A stretch of DNA of 22,119 nucleotides from CAZFCK01 sp964517355 (GCA_964517355.1 CAZFCK010000058.1:1-22119); one strand, 5' to 3'. Positions 1-8,641 are shown, counted from the first letter of the stretch. A program made the numbers and translations. Notes: generated by a model from the sequence alone, not told the origin.

Positions 1-305
1 TCATGGGGGCGAGTCTAACATTTTTCTAGACAATTTGAAAGTTAAAATGCTCTAGCGGCAGCCGTTAGGCGCGGTCGTTTCGCGCCTTACGGATGGCGAC
101 AGCAACGCTAAGGGTTTCCCCCTCGCATATCCAGTGAATTAATCAGCGTTTCCTTAAGGTCGTGGTGGATTAGGTTCCAAAAGACTTCCACACTGCTTAT
201 CGGTGTGAACGTAACATCTCAAGATTCCCCTCCTCTGGAGCGGAATCGCGGCTTGGCTCCGGTGACCGCAGTCAACGCGGCCATCTTCACATAATATCAA
301 ACCGG
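1..305. other. Region downstream of cooS without a confident gene
   Basis: No convincing gene is visible. On the plus strand a frame stays open from about 113 to 292 and ends in a stop. On the minus strand 21 codons from an ATG at 284 reach a stop, after which the same frame stays open for about 35 more codons. Neither has a clear ribosome binding site or a family I recognise, so this may be a decayed gene remnant. A hairpin at 62-92 and a minus-strand CTAGAGCATTTT motif near 43-54 resemble the dispersed repeats at the right end of the window. Confidence 0.4.
62..92. repeat. Intergenic hairpin next to a dispersed-repeat core
   Basis: Arms 62-73 and 81-92 pair over 12 bp with a single T-T mismatch around a 7-nt loop. 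On the minus strand the hairpin is followed shortly by CTAGAGCATTTT, the same order (hairpin, then GCATTTT) seen at 21731-21760 and 21943-22000. It lies downstream of cooS and could act as a terminator, but no uridine run directly follows it. Confidence 0.45.
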
Positions 306-2300
306 TTATTCCCAGCCCAATTTCTTTCGAGCAGCTTCAAAATCGGCGATGATCATAGCGGCTACCTTACGTGGGTCAGGGTCGACATTCATGCAGGAAC
401 CAAGGAGTGCTTCCGTACCTCCGTAAAGAAAGTCCCGCACTTTTTCCGAACCTTGAACCGGCGCGTGTACACAATGGTAGGAGTTGAATCCGAGCATGCG
501 GAATGCGAGGGCCGCCCCCACCCCCTTTTCGTTGGACCATTCCGGCGTGACTTCGGCAAAAGGCAGATCCTTGATGGCCTGGCCTGTGAAACCGGCGATG
601 GTTGCGAAGGTGGCCACGGCATGGGCGTTGTCGATGCATTCACCGAAGTGCCAGACCGGCGGCATGTCATCCCCCAGAAACGCCTTCAGGCTATCGCCGC
701 ACTTTTCTTGCCCCTTTACAGAACAATAACCGAGCTTAGCCATGGGGAAGGAGGCGCACCCATTGGTGAATATCAGAATGTTGTTTTTCAGCAGGGTGTC
801 GACGATATCCACGATGGCCTTTTCAAAAACGATACGTGTGTTCGTGCAACCGGCCAAGTTGATGATGCCCCGGATTTTTCCTTCCCTGAGGGCTTCGGCG
901 ATGGGTTCAACGCTGCCGCCGAATTGTGCGTTCAGCACTTCGAGACCGAAGCCCACTTCCGCTTCCATCTCGTAGGGCGGGATATGCCGCTTCACGTCGC
1001 GGCGGTTGCTGAAGCTCGCGATGGCGCGGGTAAGGATTTTCTCAGCCAGTTCAGGGAGTTTGTCGATGTCTTCCAGGTCGCGCTTGTACCCGATGTGCTC
1101 GGCTCCAGGTAGCCGGTTGGATTCGTTGGTGGTTACCACCACGGTCTTGTAGCAGTTGGCCACGTCCATAATCCCTGGAAAGACTTCCTGAATGTCCGCC
1201 AGCCACAGATCGAGCGCGCCGGTCGCGACGACGAGTTCGAAGCCGTTGGCGTTGGACAGCGGTATAACCCCGCCCAGGCGATACATGGAGGAAAGCCCGG
1301 AACAGCAGATTCCGTAAAACTGGATGCCCGTTGCCCCAGCGTCCTCGGCCATCTTTACGAACTTCTCCGAACGGGCTGTCTCAATGACTTTCATGGCCAT
1401 CATGGGGGCGTGACCGTGAATGGCTATATTGACGGTATCCGTTTTCAACGCGCCGAGGTTGGCCTTGATGGTGCTGCGACGGGGAATGCCGAAGAGACAA
1501 TCCTGGGCGATGGAGCCGCCAACCACGCTGTTCATGGAGAAGGTCAATCCAAGCCGAAGAAAATGGTCCATGGCCTTGCGCCAGTCGCCCTGAGTGCCAA
1601 CCGTGGTCTGGTGAAGGGCTTCGAAAACTTCATGGTAGGAGCTGATGGGAGTCAGACCTAGTTCATCCCACACCTTCTGGCGTTCGGGCGGTGCGATGGC
1701 CTTAAGAGTCTTGTGCGGACCTGGAACCGTCCGGCTCATATCTTCGAGCAGGATATCGGCGATTTCGCCCGCCAGGGTCTCGGCGGTCTTGCCTTCGGTT
1801 ACCAGGCCGTAAGCTCTAGCCACCCCAAAAACCTTGTCTTTACCGACGATGGGCAAGTCTACGTCGCCTTCAGAGGCCTTCTTCAGGGTCAGCATGACCT
1901 CCCGCGCACGTGCGCCGTGCGCTGCCACGCCGCCTGCAGCTGAACGCACCATATTGCGGGCGACGATGAGATCGGCGTTGGCGCCACAGGTTCCACGCGG
2001 GGAACGTTCAGTAATTTTGCAGGGACCAAGAGAACAAATACGGCAGCACACTCCGGCAAGTCCAAAGGTACAATGCGGTTTCTGCTTGTCGAAACGATCA
2101 AAACAATTCTCGACGCCTTGCTCATCCATGTACTTCACCATCTCCCGAACCGCGGGATCGGGAGCCTGGTTCATGACGTCTTCCTTGCTGGCGAAGGACT
2201 CTCGATATGCTTTGACAGCTGCCTTGTAGTCCGTGAAATCATTGTCATGATGGTGATGATGGCCGTGCCCATGATCATGCGAGTGATTATTGCCGCACAT
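306..2300 (-). CDS. cooS: Anaerobic Ni-Fe-S carbon monoxide dehydrogenase, catalytic subunit
   Basis: This 664-residue cytoplasmic enzyme should interconvert CO and CO2 at a Ni-4Fe-5S C-cluster. Near the N-terminus, Cys77 and Cys85 fit the D-cluster and Cys86, Cys89, Cys94 and Cys105 fit the B-cluster. Later conserved positions include the HGHAP motif (295-299), GICCSG (330-335), NLAGC ending at Cys485, TNGC ending at Cys515, the Cys526 and Cys534 region, and GEC ending at Cys554. The ATG at 2300 is preferred because AAGGA sits 8 nt before it and the protein then opens MCGNNHSHDHGHGHHHHH. A TTG at 2426 would add 42 unconvincing residues. The His-rich opening, eleven His within residues 6-18, probably binds nickel. 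No cooC, cooF or acetyl-CoA synthase subunit is visible, so a monofunctional enzyme for CO oxidation or detoxification is the likeliest reading. It is unrelated to the CRISPR genes beyond sharing their strand. Confidence 0.96.
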   Translation of the reverse strand: MCGNNHSHDHGHGHHHHHDNDFTDYKAAVKAYRESFASKEDVMNQAPDPAVREMVKYMDEQGVENCFDRFDKQKPHCTFGLAGVCCRICSLGPCKITERSPRGTCGANADLIVARNMVRSAAGGVAAHGARAREVMLTLKKASEGDVDLPIVGKDKVFGVARAYGLVTEGKTAETLAGEIADILLEDMSRTVPGPHKTLKAIAPPERQKVWDELGLTPISSYHEVFEALHQTTVGTQGDWRKAMDHFLRLGLTFSMNSVVGGSIAQDCLFGIPRRSTIKANLGALKTDTVNIAIHGHAPMMAMKVIETARSEKFVKMAEDAGATGIQFYGICCSGLSSMYRLGGVIPLSNANGFELVVATGALDLWLADIQEVFPGIMDVANCYKTVVVTTNESNRLPGAEHIGYKRDLEDIDKLPELAEKILTRAIASFSNRRDVKRHIPPYEMEAEVGFGLEVLNAQFGGSVEPIAEALREGKIRGIINLAGCTNTRIVFEKAIVDIVDTLLKNNILIFTNGCASFPMAKLGYCSVKGQEKCGDSLKAFLGDDMPPVWHFGECIDNAHAVATFATIAGFTGQAIKDLPFAEVTPEWSNEKGVGAALAFRMLGFNSYHCVHAPVQGSEKVRDFLYGGTEALLGSCMNVDPDPRKVAAMIIADFEAARKKLGWE

Positions 2301-2551
2301 TTCAACAATCCTTGGTTGAATGTTAATCAGGGAGGGGCGCCTTCTGTTGCTCTGGACGGCACGGATGCTCCTCATGGACAATTGTCCTTTTCGTGCCATG
2401 TATCCGGACCGCACCCCTTTCCCCAATTAAGGCAATCTACGTGCCAGCATCAGTGAACGTTCAACATCCTGCTATTTTTTGAATATTTGTTGATTATCGC
2501 CCGGAGATGCAACTATATTTCGTTGTCGCAACTAAACTTTGGTGAGTGTTA

Positions 2552-2565
2552 AACGAAATTTCGTT
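2552..2565. promoter_or_regulatory. Perfect 14-bp palindrome upstream of cooS, candidate operator
   Basis: AACGAAATTTCGTT is a perfect inverted repeat, with two further matching pairs outside one mismatch (18 of 20 positions overall). The half-site ATTTCGTTG recurs 42 bp away at 2516-2524, beside a second small palindrome GTTGTCGCAAC at 2522-2532. The sites lie about 220-265 bp upstream of the cooS start. cooS in sulfate reducers is often controlled by CRP/FNR-family regulators such as CooA, but I cannot match this element to a known consensus. Operator function is inference. Confidence 0.4.
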
Positions 2566-2676
2566 GAACAAAGCCCTGAATGCGGCATAGACGCATCTCG
2601 AATGGGATAGCACAGGACAGCTCCCTCTTGATACAATGTTCCGCAACTCATTTCCCTTTAAAATACGACGTTCGGA

Positions 2677-2704
2677 CTAGCGCATTTTCGCCTTGAAACA
2701 AGGC
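2677..2704. repeat. 28-bp direct repeat, left copy
   Basis: This 28-bp sequence starts CTAGCGCATTTTCG and ends GAAACAAGGC. It is identical to 21989-22016 at the far side of the CRISPR-Cas locus. A related copy with substitutions lies at 21750-21773. The family therefore looks like a dispersed intergenic element, although the exact pair does bracket the CRISPR locus. Confidence 0.75.
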
Positions 2705-2758
2705 CTGTTTCTAGGGCCTGTTTCTAAATTATTTCAACCAAATTAGGACCTGTTTCTA
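2702..2758. repeat. Three short direct repeats of CCTGTTTCTA
   Basis: The motif occurs at 2702-2713, 2715-2726 and 2746-2758, the third with one extra A after GG. It directly abuts the end of the 28-bp dispersed repeat. The function is unknown; it may be slippage-generated or part of the same intergenic element. Confidence 0.6.
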
Positions 2759-2854
2759 TAATAATAATGATTATGGAAGGCCTTTCAAAAACATCATAAG
2801 AAATCAAAATGAGATAGTTAACCTCCTCAAAATTAGAAAGTTTGGGAAGAGGAC

Positions 2855-2939
2855 GGAGCAACCAGGGGATGACCGAACCGGCTAAAGGTCCGCACCAGGC
2901 TTGCCGCCCTCCTCCGTGCCCATTTCATCCCCCTGCTCC
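2855..2939 (-). terminator. Long imperfect inverted repeat after the CRISPR operon
   Basis: Arm 2855-2872 (GGAGCA, ACCA, GGGGATGA) pairs with arm 2925-2939 (TCATCCCC, then TGCTCC) with a small internal bulge. It begins 2 bases past the stop of the last operon gene on the minus strand. No clear uridine run follows, so it may act as an mRNA-stabilising structure or weak terminator rather than a classic intrinsic terminator. Confidence 0.4.
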
Positions 2940-2940
2940 C

Positions 2941-4212
2941 TTACCAGACCACCATCCCCAGGCGTTCACCGTCCAGGATTGGAAACAGGGGCAAATCCTC
3001 GCGCCGCACATCCAAAAAACCAAGGGCCAGCTCAAGCATCCTGGTAAAGGTATCCTCGCGTACCGGCTTAAAGCCGTGGGCCAGCAAAGAATCGTTACGG
3101 ATATTGAGCAGGTTGCCCAACTCGGTGGCGCAGGCGTCGTAGCGCGCCCCAAGAGGATCGCCCAGGGCGTACAGCAGGGAAAAGCTGCGGTGCAGCGGCA
3201 GCTTCACCCGGCCATCGCGCGAATCCGTGCAGTGTTCGCGCAATTCTTCGCGGAGCGCGGTATCCTCCAGACGCTCCAGGTCCAGATTACCGTTGTCCAG
3301 GCCGTGCCCCTCCCGCAGTCTGACCTTGGCCGCCTTTTCTATGGCGCTGTAGAGCCTTGTCACGGCATCGTCGTAGTGGTGGCCGTCGTCCGCCCGGCGG
3401 ATGGCGTTGGCCATGATGTCGCGCACCGTGGCTTGGCCCCCCGCGTCAGCCGTGGACTCTTGCACCAGGACGTCGAGCGCGGCCATATTCATCCCCAAAT
3501 GACGACCGAGTTCATGGAGCGCTTCGGCGGCGTTGACGGCCTGCATCCGCTGCAAACTGCTCCACGCACTGCCGAGATAATTCTTCGCCGGCTTGTAGAG
3601 AAAAGTATCCCAGTGATAGTAGCCCAGGGCCATGTCGCGCAACACGGCGAACAAAGGACGCAACCCTTCTGTCTTTTCCGCGGCGTCCGCGGCCACATCC
3701 GCGGCGGGGCGAAAATGGTGGTTGTTGAAAAGCAGCGCCAGGTCGCGCAAAGTGTTCACCGCCAGCACGTCCCACGGGTTTTGCAGGGTCAGCAGCACCT
3801 CGTGACCGTTCTCCACGGTTCCCAGCCCGTTCTTTGTGCGCAAATCGCCCCCCACGTATGAATAGCTGGCGCCGCGCCCCAGCAGGGCCAGGACCAGGGC
3901 CGCGGACATGGTCTTGGTGCCGCCGGTGTAGTCTCCCTGGAGTTCCGTGTAGGAGAGATTCCAGAGGTCGAGCAGACGCGGCAGCTCGCGCATGAGTTCG
4001 CGCACGCAGAGCACCAGATTGGCCTCGTCCGGCGTCACGATGATCTCATGATCCTTGGGGCTGTGGCGCAGCTGGGGCTCCACCTGCTCCCGCACCACCC
4101 GCCGCGAGTCCCTGGAGGTGAAATAAACCACATACTCCGGGCAACGGCTTTCAATGGAACTAACGACAGGGGCGGGTGAACCGCCCACGGAAATAAGCAA
4201 GGCTCTGGTCAC
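2941..4212 (-). CDS. CARF-HEPN protein, TIGR02710 (Csm6-like) family
   Basis: This 423-residue protein is probably a cyclic-oligoadenylate-activated RNase of the type III response. The N-terminal third is a CARF-type ligand-binding domain: it opens RALLISVGG and carries GDYTGGTKTM at 93-102, the usual ligand-binding loop. The C-terminal part is helical and holds NIRNDSLLAHGF at 370-381, in which Arg372 and His379 fit the HEPN Rx4-6H catalytic pattern. The GTG at 4212 is chosen because AGGA precedes it by 7 nt. A GTG at 4236 would overlap the upstream stop by 4 nt and add 8 residues. It is the last gene of the operon, translated from the end of the CARF-nuclease gene, which suggests co-expression. 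The TIGR02710 assignment comes from motif recognition and overall length. Confidence 0.85.
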   Translation of the reverse strand: MTRALLISVGGSPAPVVSSIESRCPEYVVYFTSRDSRRVVREQVEPQLRHSPKDHEIIVTPDEANLVLCVRELMRELPRLLDLWNLSYTELQGDYTGGTKTMSAALVLALLGRGASYSYVGGDLRTKNGLGTVENGHEVLLTLQNPWDVLAVNTLRDLALLFNNHHFRPAADVAADAAEKTEGLRPLFAVLRDMALGYYHWDTFLYKPAKNYLGSAWSSLQRMQAVNAAEALHELGRHLGMNMAALDVLVQESTADAGGQATVRDIMANAIRRADDGHHYDDAVTRLYSAIEKAAKVRLREGHGLDNGNLDLERLEDTALREELREHCTDSRDGRVKLPLHRSFSLLYALGDPLGARYDACATELGNLLNIRNDSLLAHGFKPVREDTFTRMLELALGFLDVRREDLPLFPILDGERLGMVVW

Positions 4213-4232
4213 GGTGTGTTCCTTTCCGGTTG

Positions 4233-5363
4233 TCACGCTTTCTCAATCCATGTCTTGATACGGGCCTCGAGGTTGTTGATCTCCCCCGCCTGGATCAGTT
4301 CGATCTTGTAGTCTTTGCAGCGCGTATTGTTCCCTTCGCCCAGTTCCATACAGCTCACAAACAGGGCCTTGCCGTACACGCCGCTGAGCTCCTTCCGGAG
4401 CCCATTGAGCTTGTGGATGGAGTAGGCGGCCGCGTCGGCCTGGTTCTGAAAATTGCGGGTCTTGCACTCCACCAAAAATAGACGATTGCGGGCGGTGAAG
4501 GCCACATCGATTTCATTGTGCACGTCGCTTCCGCTTTTCACCTCGACGTTGCCCGCCAGATCCTTGATGACGCCGTCATTGCGGAGCTTGTTGCACACGG
4601 CCTGCACATGCAGTTCCAGCCAGCCGCCGTTGACAAAGAAGCGCTCCTCCTCGCCGGGATATTCAAGCAAACTTTGATCGGGATGCAAAATCAAAAAACC
4701 CGCTTGTTCAAAAAGCTGTATCAATTCGCGAAACTTGCCGTTTTTCAGTTTATAGACCGGAACATTGACACGAAGGTCATTTAATTTTGCCTCATAGGTA
4801 TAATAGTTAAGGCTTTTCAATGGTTCAGCGAAACGGCTCACATTCTTGACCAGCTTTACGGTCAGGTCTCTTTGTGCGCGTTTCACGCATGTGTCCGCCT
4901 GCCTGTCAATGGTGTAGCCAAAGGCGTTGAGGCAGTGCTTCACGGTGAGCAATTCCTGCAGGGGCTCACTTTTGAATTCCGGGGCCAAAGTGATGCGGCT
5001 ATCGTTCTGGGTATCGATGTAGAATATTTCCACTTCGCCCTGGCGCGCGGCCTCATAGGCGCCAAGGGCCATGATCTTGGTGCCCCCTGTGACGTTGAGC
5101 GCCAGGGACTCATTCTCGCATTCCGCCAGAATATCGAGCATGGTCTCGGCGATGGCGTTGTAATCATAAGGCTCCACGTCGCGTCGCCGCACCTCGACGC
5201 CCAGACTGCGGCACATGCGCGTAAAGATATCAAACTCCTGTTTCATATCCAGCGAGACCAAAAGTTCCACCCGCCCCGGCCTGGTCGCCGGGTCCAGCAG
5301 GGGCAGCAGGTTGGGCAGCAACTGACTGGAAAGCAGGCAACAATGGATGTGGGGGGTTGCCAT
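4233..5363 (-). CDS. card1: Card1/Can2-like CARF nuclease with PD-(D/E)XK domain
   Basis: This 376-residue accessory effector should bind cyclic tetra-adenylate and cut nucleic acids. The CARF domain spans roughly residues 1-150, with LALNVTGGTKIMALG at 87-101. The C-terminal nuclease domain shows GGWLE (246-250), HNEIDVAF (282-289) and LFLVECKT (295-302), giving Glu250, Asp286 and Glu299-x-Lys301 as the expected metal-binding and catalytic set. A single CARF and this length fit Card1/Can2 rather than the two-CARF Can1. Known Card1 enzymes degrade single-stranded DNA and RNA when activated. The ATG at 5363 has GAGGAG about 8 nt upstream; a TTG at 5378 is unlikely because it lies inside that Shine-Dalgarno. 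It sits 60 bp after csm5 and runs into the CARF-HEPN gene. Confidence 0.9.
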   Translation of the reverse strand: MATPHIHCCLLSSQLLPNLLPLLDPATRPGRVELLVSLDMKQEFDIFTRMCRSLGVEVRRRDVEPYDYNAIAETMLDILAECENESLALNVTGGTKIMALGAYEAARQGEVEIFYIDTQNDSRITLAPEFKSEPLQELLTVKHCLNAFGYTIDRQADTCVKRAQRDLTVKLVKNVSRFAEPLKSLNYYTYEAKLNDLRVNVPVYKLKNGKFRELIQLFEQAGFLILHPDQSLLEYPGEEERFFVNGGWLELHVQAVCNKLRNDGVIKDLAGNVEVKSGSDVHNEIDVAFTARNRLFLVECKTRNFQNQADAAAYSIHKLNGLRKELSGVYGKALFVSCMELGEGNNTRCKDYKIELIQAGEINNLEARIKTWIEKA

Positions 5364-5423
5364 TGGTAGGCTCCTCAATATACTCCGGATCAGCCTCGGG
5401 GAAAAATGCTTACAACAATTACA

Positions 5424-6974
5424 CTACTCGCCAAGTATTTTTTTCACCATCTGCACCTTATCATACTGTTTCTTCTTTTTTGGTTTTACGTCCCAGTCTC
5501 CAGACTTTATCCATAATTGCTTGAGCGCTTTTGCCGCCCGTTTCTGATATTCTCCTTCGAGTTTCATCAATTCTGGAAACTTCAGACCAATGGAACTCTG
5601 GTCAAGACGTCCCAGTTCGAGTTCCCAGATCAAACGTTCCTCGGGAGGCATGGCCTCAAGTTGTTGCCTCTCTCTGGCTTCCTCTTCTCTTTTTCTGGCT
5701 TCTTCAGCCTCTCTTGCGGCCTTCAGACGTTCCATCTCCGCACGCTGGCGTAGCCGTTCTACCGCCTGACGTCGCACCGTAGCTCTTTTTTCCTCTCGTT
5801 CCCTGGCCATGGATTCATCATGGCGGCGCTTGTCCGCGAGGGCGTCTTGATATTCCTCCCAGTCGCAAACGGAAAGCTTGGCCCAGCCAAAGGGAAAACG
5901 GCCATCAGCCAGGGTGCGGGTCGTGCCGCAGGGGAGAAGCGTTCCATTTTTGAGTTTACGGCGTTGCGGTTCATTGTTCTCTATGGTCACGCATTCCACA
6001 TGGGAATAATGGCCCACACGGATCAGCGTCTCTGTATCATTCAAATTTTTCAGTACCTGCTCAAGCGGAGCGAGCTGTTTTTTTGCTTCTGCAAAATGCG
6101 GCAAATCATAAAATTTCTTTTTTTCTGAAAGATATCTCATTCCGTAGAACTTTTTGCATAAGGCAATAAGTTCCTTCAAGGTCCAGCTATCGTGATCGCG
6201 CACCACCTTGATAGAGAGCACAACGTCCTGTTGCGCAGCGTTGTGAGCGCCGATGAGTAATTTTCCGTAAATTGGCTCCGGTGAACCGTCCATAAGCAAA
6301 TTTTTTGTCACCTCACATGGATTTTTTGGCGTAACGTTCTTTTTTTCGCCGGCTTTGATGCGCATCTCCTGGGCGGTAACAATGCTTGCGTGCCCCACCC
6401 TTGCTTCAAAATCCCCCACTTTAAGATTCTTAAACGAATTATCTTTAATATCCCCGAGTACAGACTTGAGATTGTCCTCGACTTTTCCAGGATTTCCTTT
6501 CAAATTCAATTCGTACTTCTGATCCAGATAGTCGATGACTGGTGTGCGCAAAGCGCCCTTAATGGAGCTGCCTGGAATCACCAATGCACCGGAGAGAGGG
6601 TTTTTCAAGGCCGGATCGATAAAAAGTTGGTTCTGCCCCTTCTGGTTTCGCAGTTCACGCTCGTAGGTTTCGACGACCTTCTTGGAACGAATAGCCGCGC
6701 TGGCAAATGCGTAGAGTTCAGGCTTCAGCTCCTGGCGCACCAGGCCGCGCAAGGCCCCCATAGGCTTGCTGCCGAAAGCCGCAGCCAAGCGTTCGGGGTC
6801 GGGATGGTCCTCCACCCAGGCCGGAAGATCAATGAAATGAAGTTGTTCTCCCTTTTCATCGATAAGATAAGACATAGGGTCCAACAATTCGCCCGACCCC
6901 ACATGAATAGGAGCCAGGGGCTCCAGCCGAAAGGGGGTGACCTGATCCTGAAGTGTGAGGTTGTGTCGTGGCAT
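5424..6974 (-). CDS. csm5: Type III-A RAMP protein Csm5 with long coiled-coil tail
   Basis: Csm5 caps the 3' end of the crRNA in the Csm complex. The RAMP part covers about residues 10-370, with HVGSG (24-28), IPGSSIKGALRT (133-144) and a late PFGWAKLSV strand. Family members are usually about 340-400 residues, but this one has 516. The extra C-terminus is a very charged helix with Arg/Glu heptad character (about 372-440), then a leucine-rich segment and a lysine-rich end (about 498-516). The start has GGGGAGG 5 nt upstream, and the csm4 stop lies inside that spacer, so translation is probably coupled. The extension is not explained by crRNA binding and may recruit another factor or stabilise the complex. 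Confidence 0.92.
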   Translation of the reverse strand: MPRHNLTLQDQVTPFRLEPLAPIHVGSGELLDPMSYLIDEKGEQLHFIDLPAWVEDHPDPERLAAAFGSKPMGALRGLVRQELKPELYAFASAAIRSKKVVETYERELRNQKGQNQLFIDPALKNPLSGALVIPGSSIKGALRTPVIDYLDQKYELNLKGNPGKVEDNLKSVLGDIKDNSFKNLKVGDFEARVGHASIVTAQEMRIKAGEKKNVTPKNPCEVTKNLLMDGSPEPIYGKLLIGAHNAAQQDVVLSIKVVRDHDSWTLKELIALCKKFYGMRYLSEKKKFYDLPHFAEAKKQLAPLEQVLKNLNDTETLIRVGHYSHVECVTIENNEPQRRKLKNGTLLPCGTTRTLADGRFPFGWAKLSVCDWEEYQDALADKRRHDESMAREREEKRATVRRQAVERLRQRAEMERLKAAREAEEARKREEEARERQQLEAMPPEERLIWELELGRLDQSSIGLKFPELMKLEGEYQKRAAKALKQLWIKSGDWDVKPKKKKQYDKVQMVKKILGE

Positions 6975-6976
6975 AG

Positions 6977-7954
6977 TTACCTCCCCTCTGTAGCTGCCAA
7001 CGAAAATGCGAGCGTCACAGGCCAGAGCACCTGAACCACTTTGGAATCACTATGGATACCATGCAACACATAGCCTGTTTCAGGACGGGCGCTGAATACC
7101 GACCCCTCTGCAAAGGCCACAAAAGGCTTCTTGAACGGATTGCGCTCTCCGAAACCGTTCCAGACCTTGCCGTACTTGGTGAAGGTTTTATAGAATCCCC
7201 GTACTTCACCAAGGTTTTCGGCAGATAAGACAGAGAGTGTCATTTCATGAGTACCGCTGCTATTGAGCTTTTGCGGTTCAAATGAATCATCACGCTGCCA
7301 TGACAAGTGCCCCTTGCCGGTGGTACGGTCCGCACCAAAACCGCAGGCGGCCAGATGTCCCAGCAGGCGTTCAAAAAAAGTTCTATCGTCTGTCATGACG
7401 TAAAGGTCGAGTTCAGCTCCACGATCATAAAACATCACCTCGGGAAAAAAGAGCCCCCCTTCCAACACAGTGCCTGTGGCTCGATTGATACTGTTATGCG
7501 CCTGTATGACCCGCTGGCTTGCAAATGGAGGGGAAAAAACCCGTTTGTTTGCCGGCTTCTTTGCATCACGTAGCCACAAGCTGAACAGCTGCTCCTGGCT
7601 CAATCCATTGCGAAGCTCCTGCCAGACATGCAAAGGAATCCAGGAAAGCTTGCGGAACGTTTTATACTGTCCAAGCGCCTCGAACAGATTGTCAAACCCC
7701 TTTTCGCGAACCAGAGCGGCGAACCTTTTCCTGGGAATAGGAGGAAGTACTGGCATGGGCAACATGCCCCGCGGCATGGCGGAGCTGCAGACAAACGGAG
7801 GTTTTCCTTGTTCGAAACCCTGTATGAGTTCCTGGATTGCCGGTTCCCCTTCCAGTTCCCGCGCGGCCCAAAGCAGGTGGCCGTGTAACGTGTCACTCTG
7901 CATAGGGCTGGCAAAAGAGGTCAAGGGCGTAATCCGGTAACGGTACATAGCCAT
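6977..7954 (-). CDS. csm4: Type III-A RAMP protein Csm4
   Basis: This 325-residue subunit should hold the 5' tag of the crRNA and bridge Csm1 to the Csm3 backbone. The opening YRYRITPLTSFASPMQSDTLHGHLLWA is typical of the family, as are NSINRATGTV at 155-164 and the glycine-rich RAMP loop GFGADRTTGKG at 205-215. The csm3 stop (TAG) forms part of its Shine-Dalgarno (TAGGAGCG before ATG), so translation is coupled. An in-frame ATG two codons later is possible but less well spaced. The C-terminus overlaps the csm5 ribosome binding site. Confidence 0.95.
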   Translation of the reverse strand: MAMYRYRITPLTSFASPMQSDTLHGHLLWAARELEGEPAIQELIQGFEQGKPPFVCSSAMPRGMLPMPVLPPIPRKRFAALVREKGFDNLFEALGQYKTFRKLSWIPLHVWQELRNGLSQEQLFSLWLRDAKKPANKRVFSPPFASQRVIQAHNSINRATGTVLEGGLFFPEVMFYDRGAELDLYVMTDDRTFFERLLGHLAACGFGADRTTGKGHLSWQRDDSFEPQKLNSSGTHEMTLSVLSAENLGEVRGFYKTFTKYGKVWNGFGERNPFKKPFVAFAEGSVFSARPETGYVLHGIHSDSKVVQVLWPVTLAFSLAATEGR

Positions 7955-7963
7955 GGTGCGCTC

Positions 7964-8641
7964 CTAGAGTTGCACGCTGTTGAGATCGATTTTCTGCCCG
8001 TCACAGCAAATATCTTCGAATCTCACCTGTCCGCTGCCGCGGGAGCCGCATCCCCCCAGTGCGTCGAGTTCCACGAGCTTGAGCCCCTTGTAGACGTAAT
8101 TAAGCAATTCTTCGGAATCATTTTCAAAAACTCTGACAGCGAGATACATGTCAAAACGTACGCCCGCAGGCACACGCTCCAAGGGGCGGGGATGTTCAGC
8201 CACCCCTTTCACTCGGTTGATAATATTTTCGTATTTAACTTCCATGGGGAGGTTGCCGTCGTTGAATCTCTGTTCGTCATCACTGCAGAGCATGGCATCA
8301 CGCACGATGAGCCGCGTCGGTCCGAGGGTGTCCTCCGTCTTGTCCGAGTGCGCCCCGAAAATGCGGCAGGCATTGCAAGAGGCCTTGCCGCAACCACAGG
8401 GCTTGCCTTTGCTCACGAACCCTTTAGTGTCCGGATTATCCGTAAAATAATAGACCTCGAGCAGAGAGCGCATCTTTCCTTTGAGAGAAGATCCTGGAAT
8501 ATAAGGGGCGCCTGTGATGGGGTGCTTGATGACGGGCTGATCCAGGCCGCCGATTTCGATACTGTCCTTGCTTGCGCCGATATGCAGACCACTCATAAGG
8601 CGAATGGTTCCGGTGATGGGTAAAATGTGCTTGAGTTTCAT
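7964..8641 (-). CDS. csm3: Type III-A backbone RNase Csm3
   Basis: This 225-residue protein forms the backbone filament and cleaves target RNA every 6 nt. GLHIGASKDSIEIGGLD at 18-34 places Asp34 at the position of the catalytic Asp33 of Streptococcus thermophilus Csm3, so RNase activity is expected. IPGSSLKGKMRSLLE (48-62) is the standard RAMP motif. Cys residues in the pattern C-x-C-x4-C-x2-C near 82-92 fit the zinc site of Csm3. A glycine-rich loop GGCGSRGSGQ lies near the C-terminus. AGGAG precedes the ATG by about 7 nt. Its length is normal for the family. Confidence 0.97.
   Translation of the reverse strand: MKLKHILPITGTIRLMSGLHIGASKDSIEIGGLDQPVIKHPITGAPYIPGSSLKGKMRSLLEVYYFTDNPDTKGFVSKGKPCGCGKASCNACRIFGAHSDKTEDTLGPTRLIVRDAMLCSDDEQRFNDGNLPMEVKYENIINRVKGVAEHPRPLERVPAGVRFDMYLAVRVFENDSEELLNYVYKGLKLVELDALGGCGSRGSGQVRFEDICCDGQKIDLNSVQL

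Larger units (their letters stand above)
2301..2940. other. Intergenic region between the CRISPR operon end and cooS
   Basis: No gene is supported in these 640 bases. The region holds the cooS upstream sequence with a 14-bp palindrome (2552-2565), one copy of a dispersed 28-bp repeat (2677-2704), a triplicated CCTGTTTCTA motif (2702-2758), an AT-rich stretch (about 2755-2840), and a long imperfect inverted repeat (2855-2939) just downstream of the last CRISPR-associated gene. Confidence 0.7.

Noticed and set aside
453..2456. Plus-strand open frames opposite cooS
   Set aside because: They are antisense to a clearly conserved enzyme and have no recognisable family; GC-rich codon use opens the opposite strand.
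2842..3861. 339-codon plus-strand frame opposite the CARF-HEPN gene
   Set aside because: It is long, but its translation is rich in His, Gln and Arg with no domain, as expected for the reverse of a coding strand. The minus-strand protein has clear CARF and HEPN motifs.
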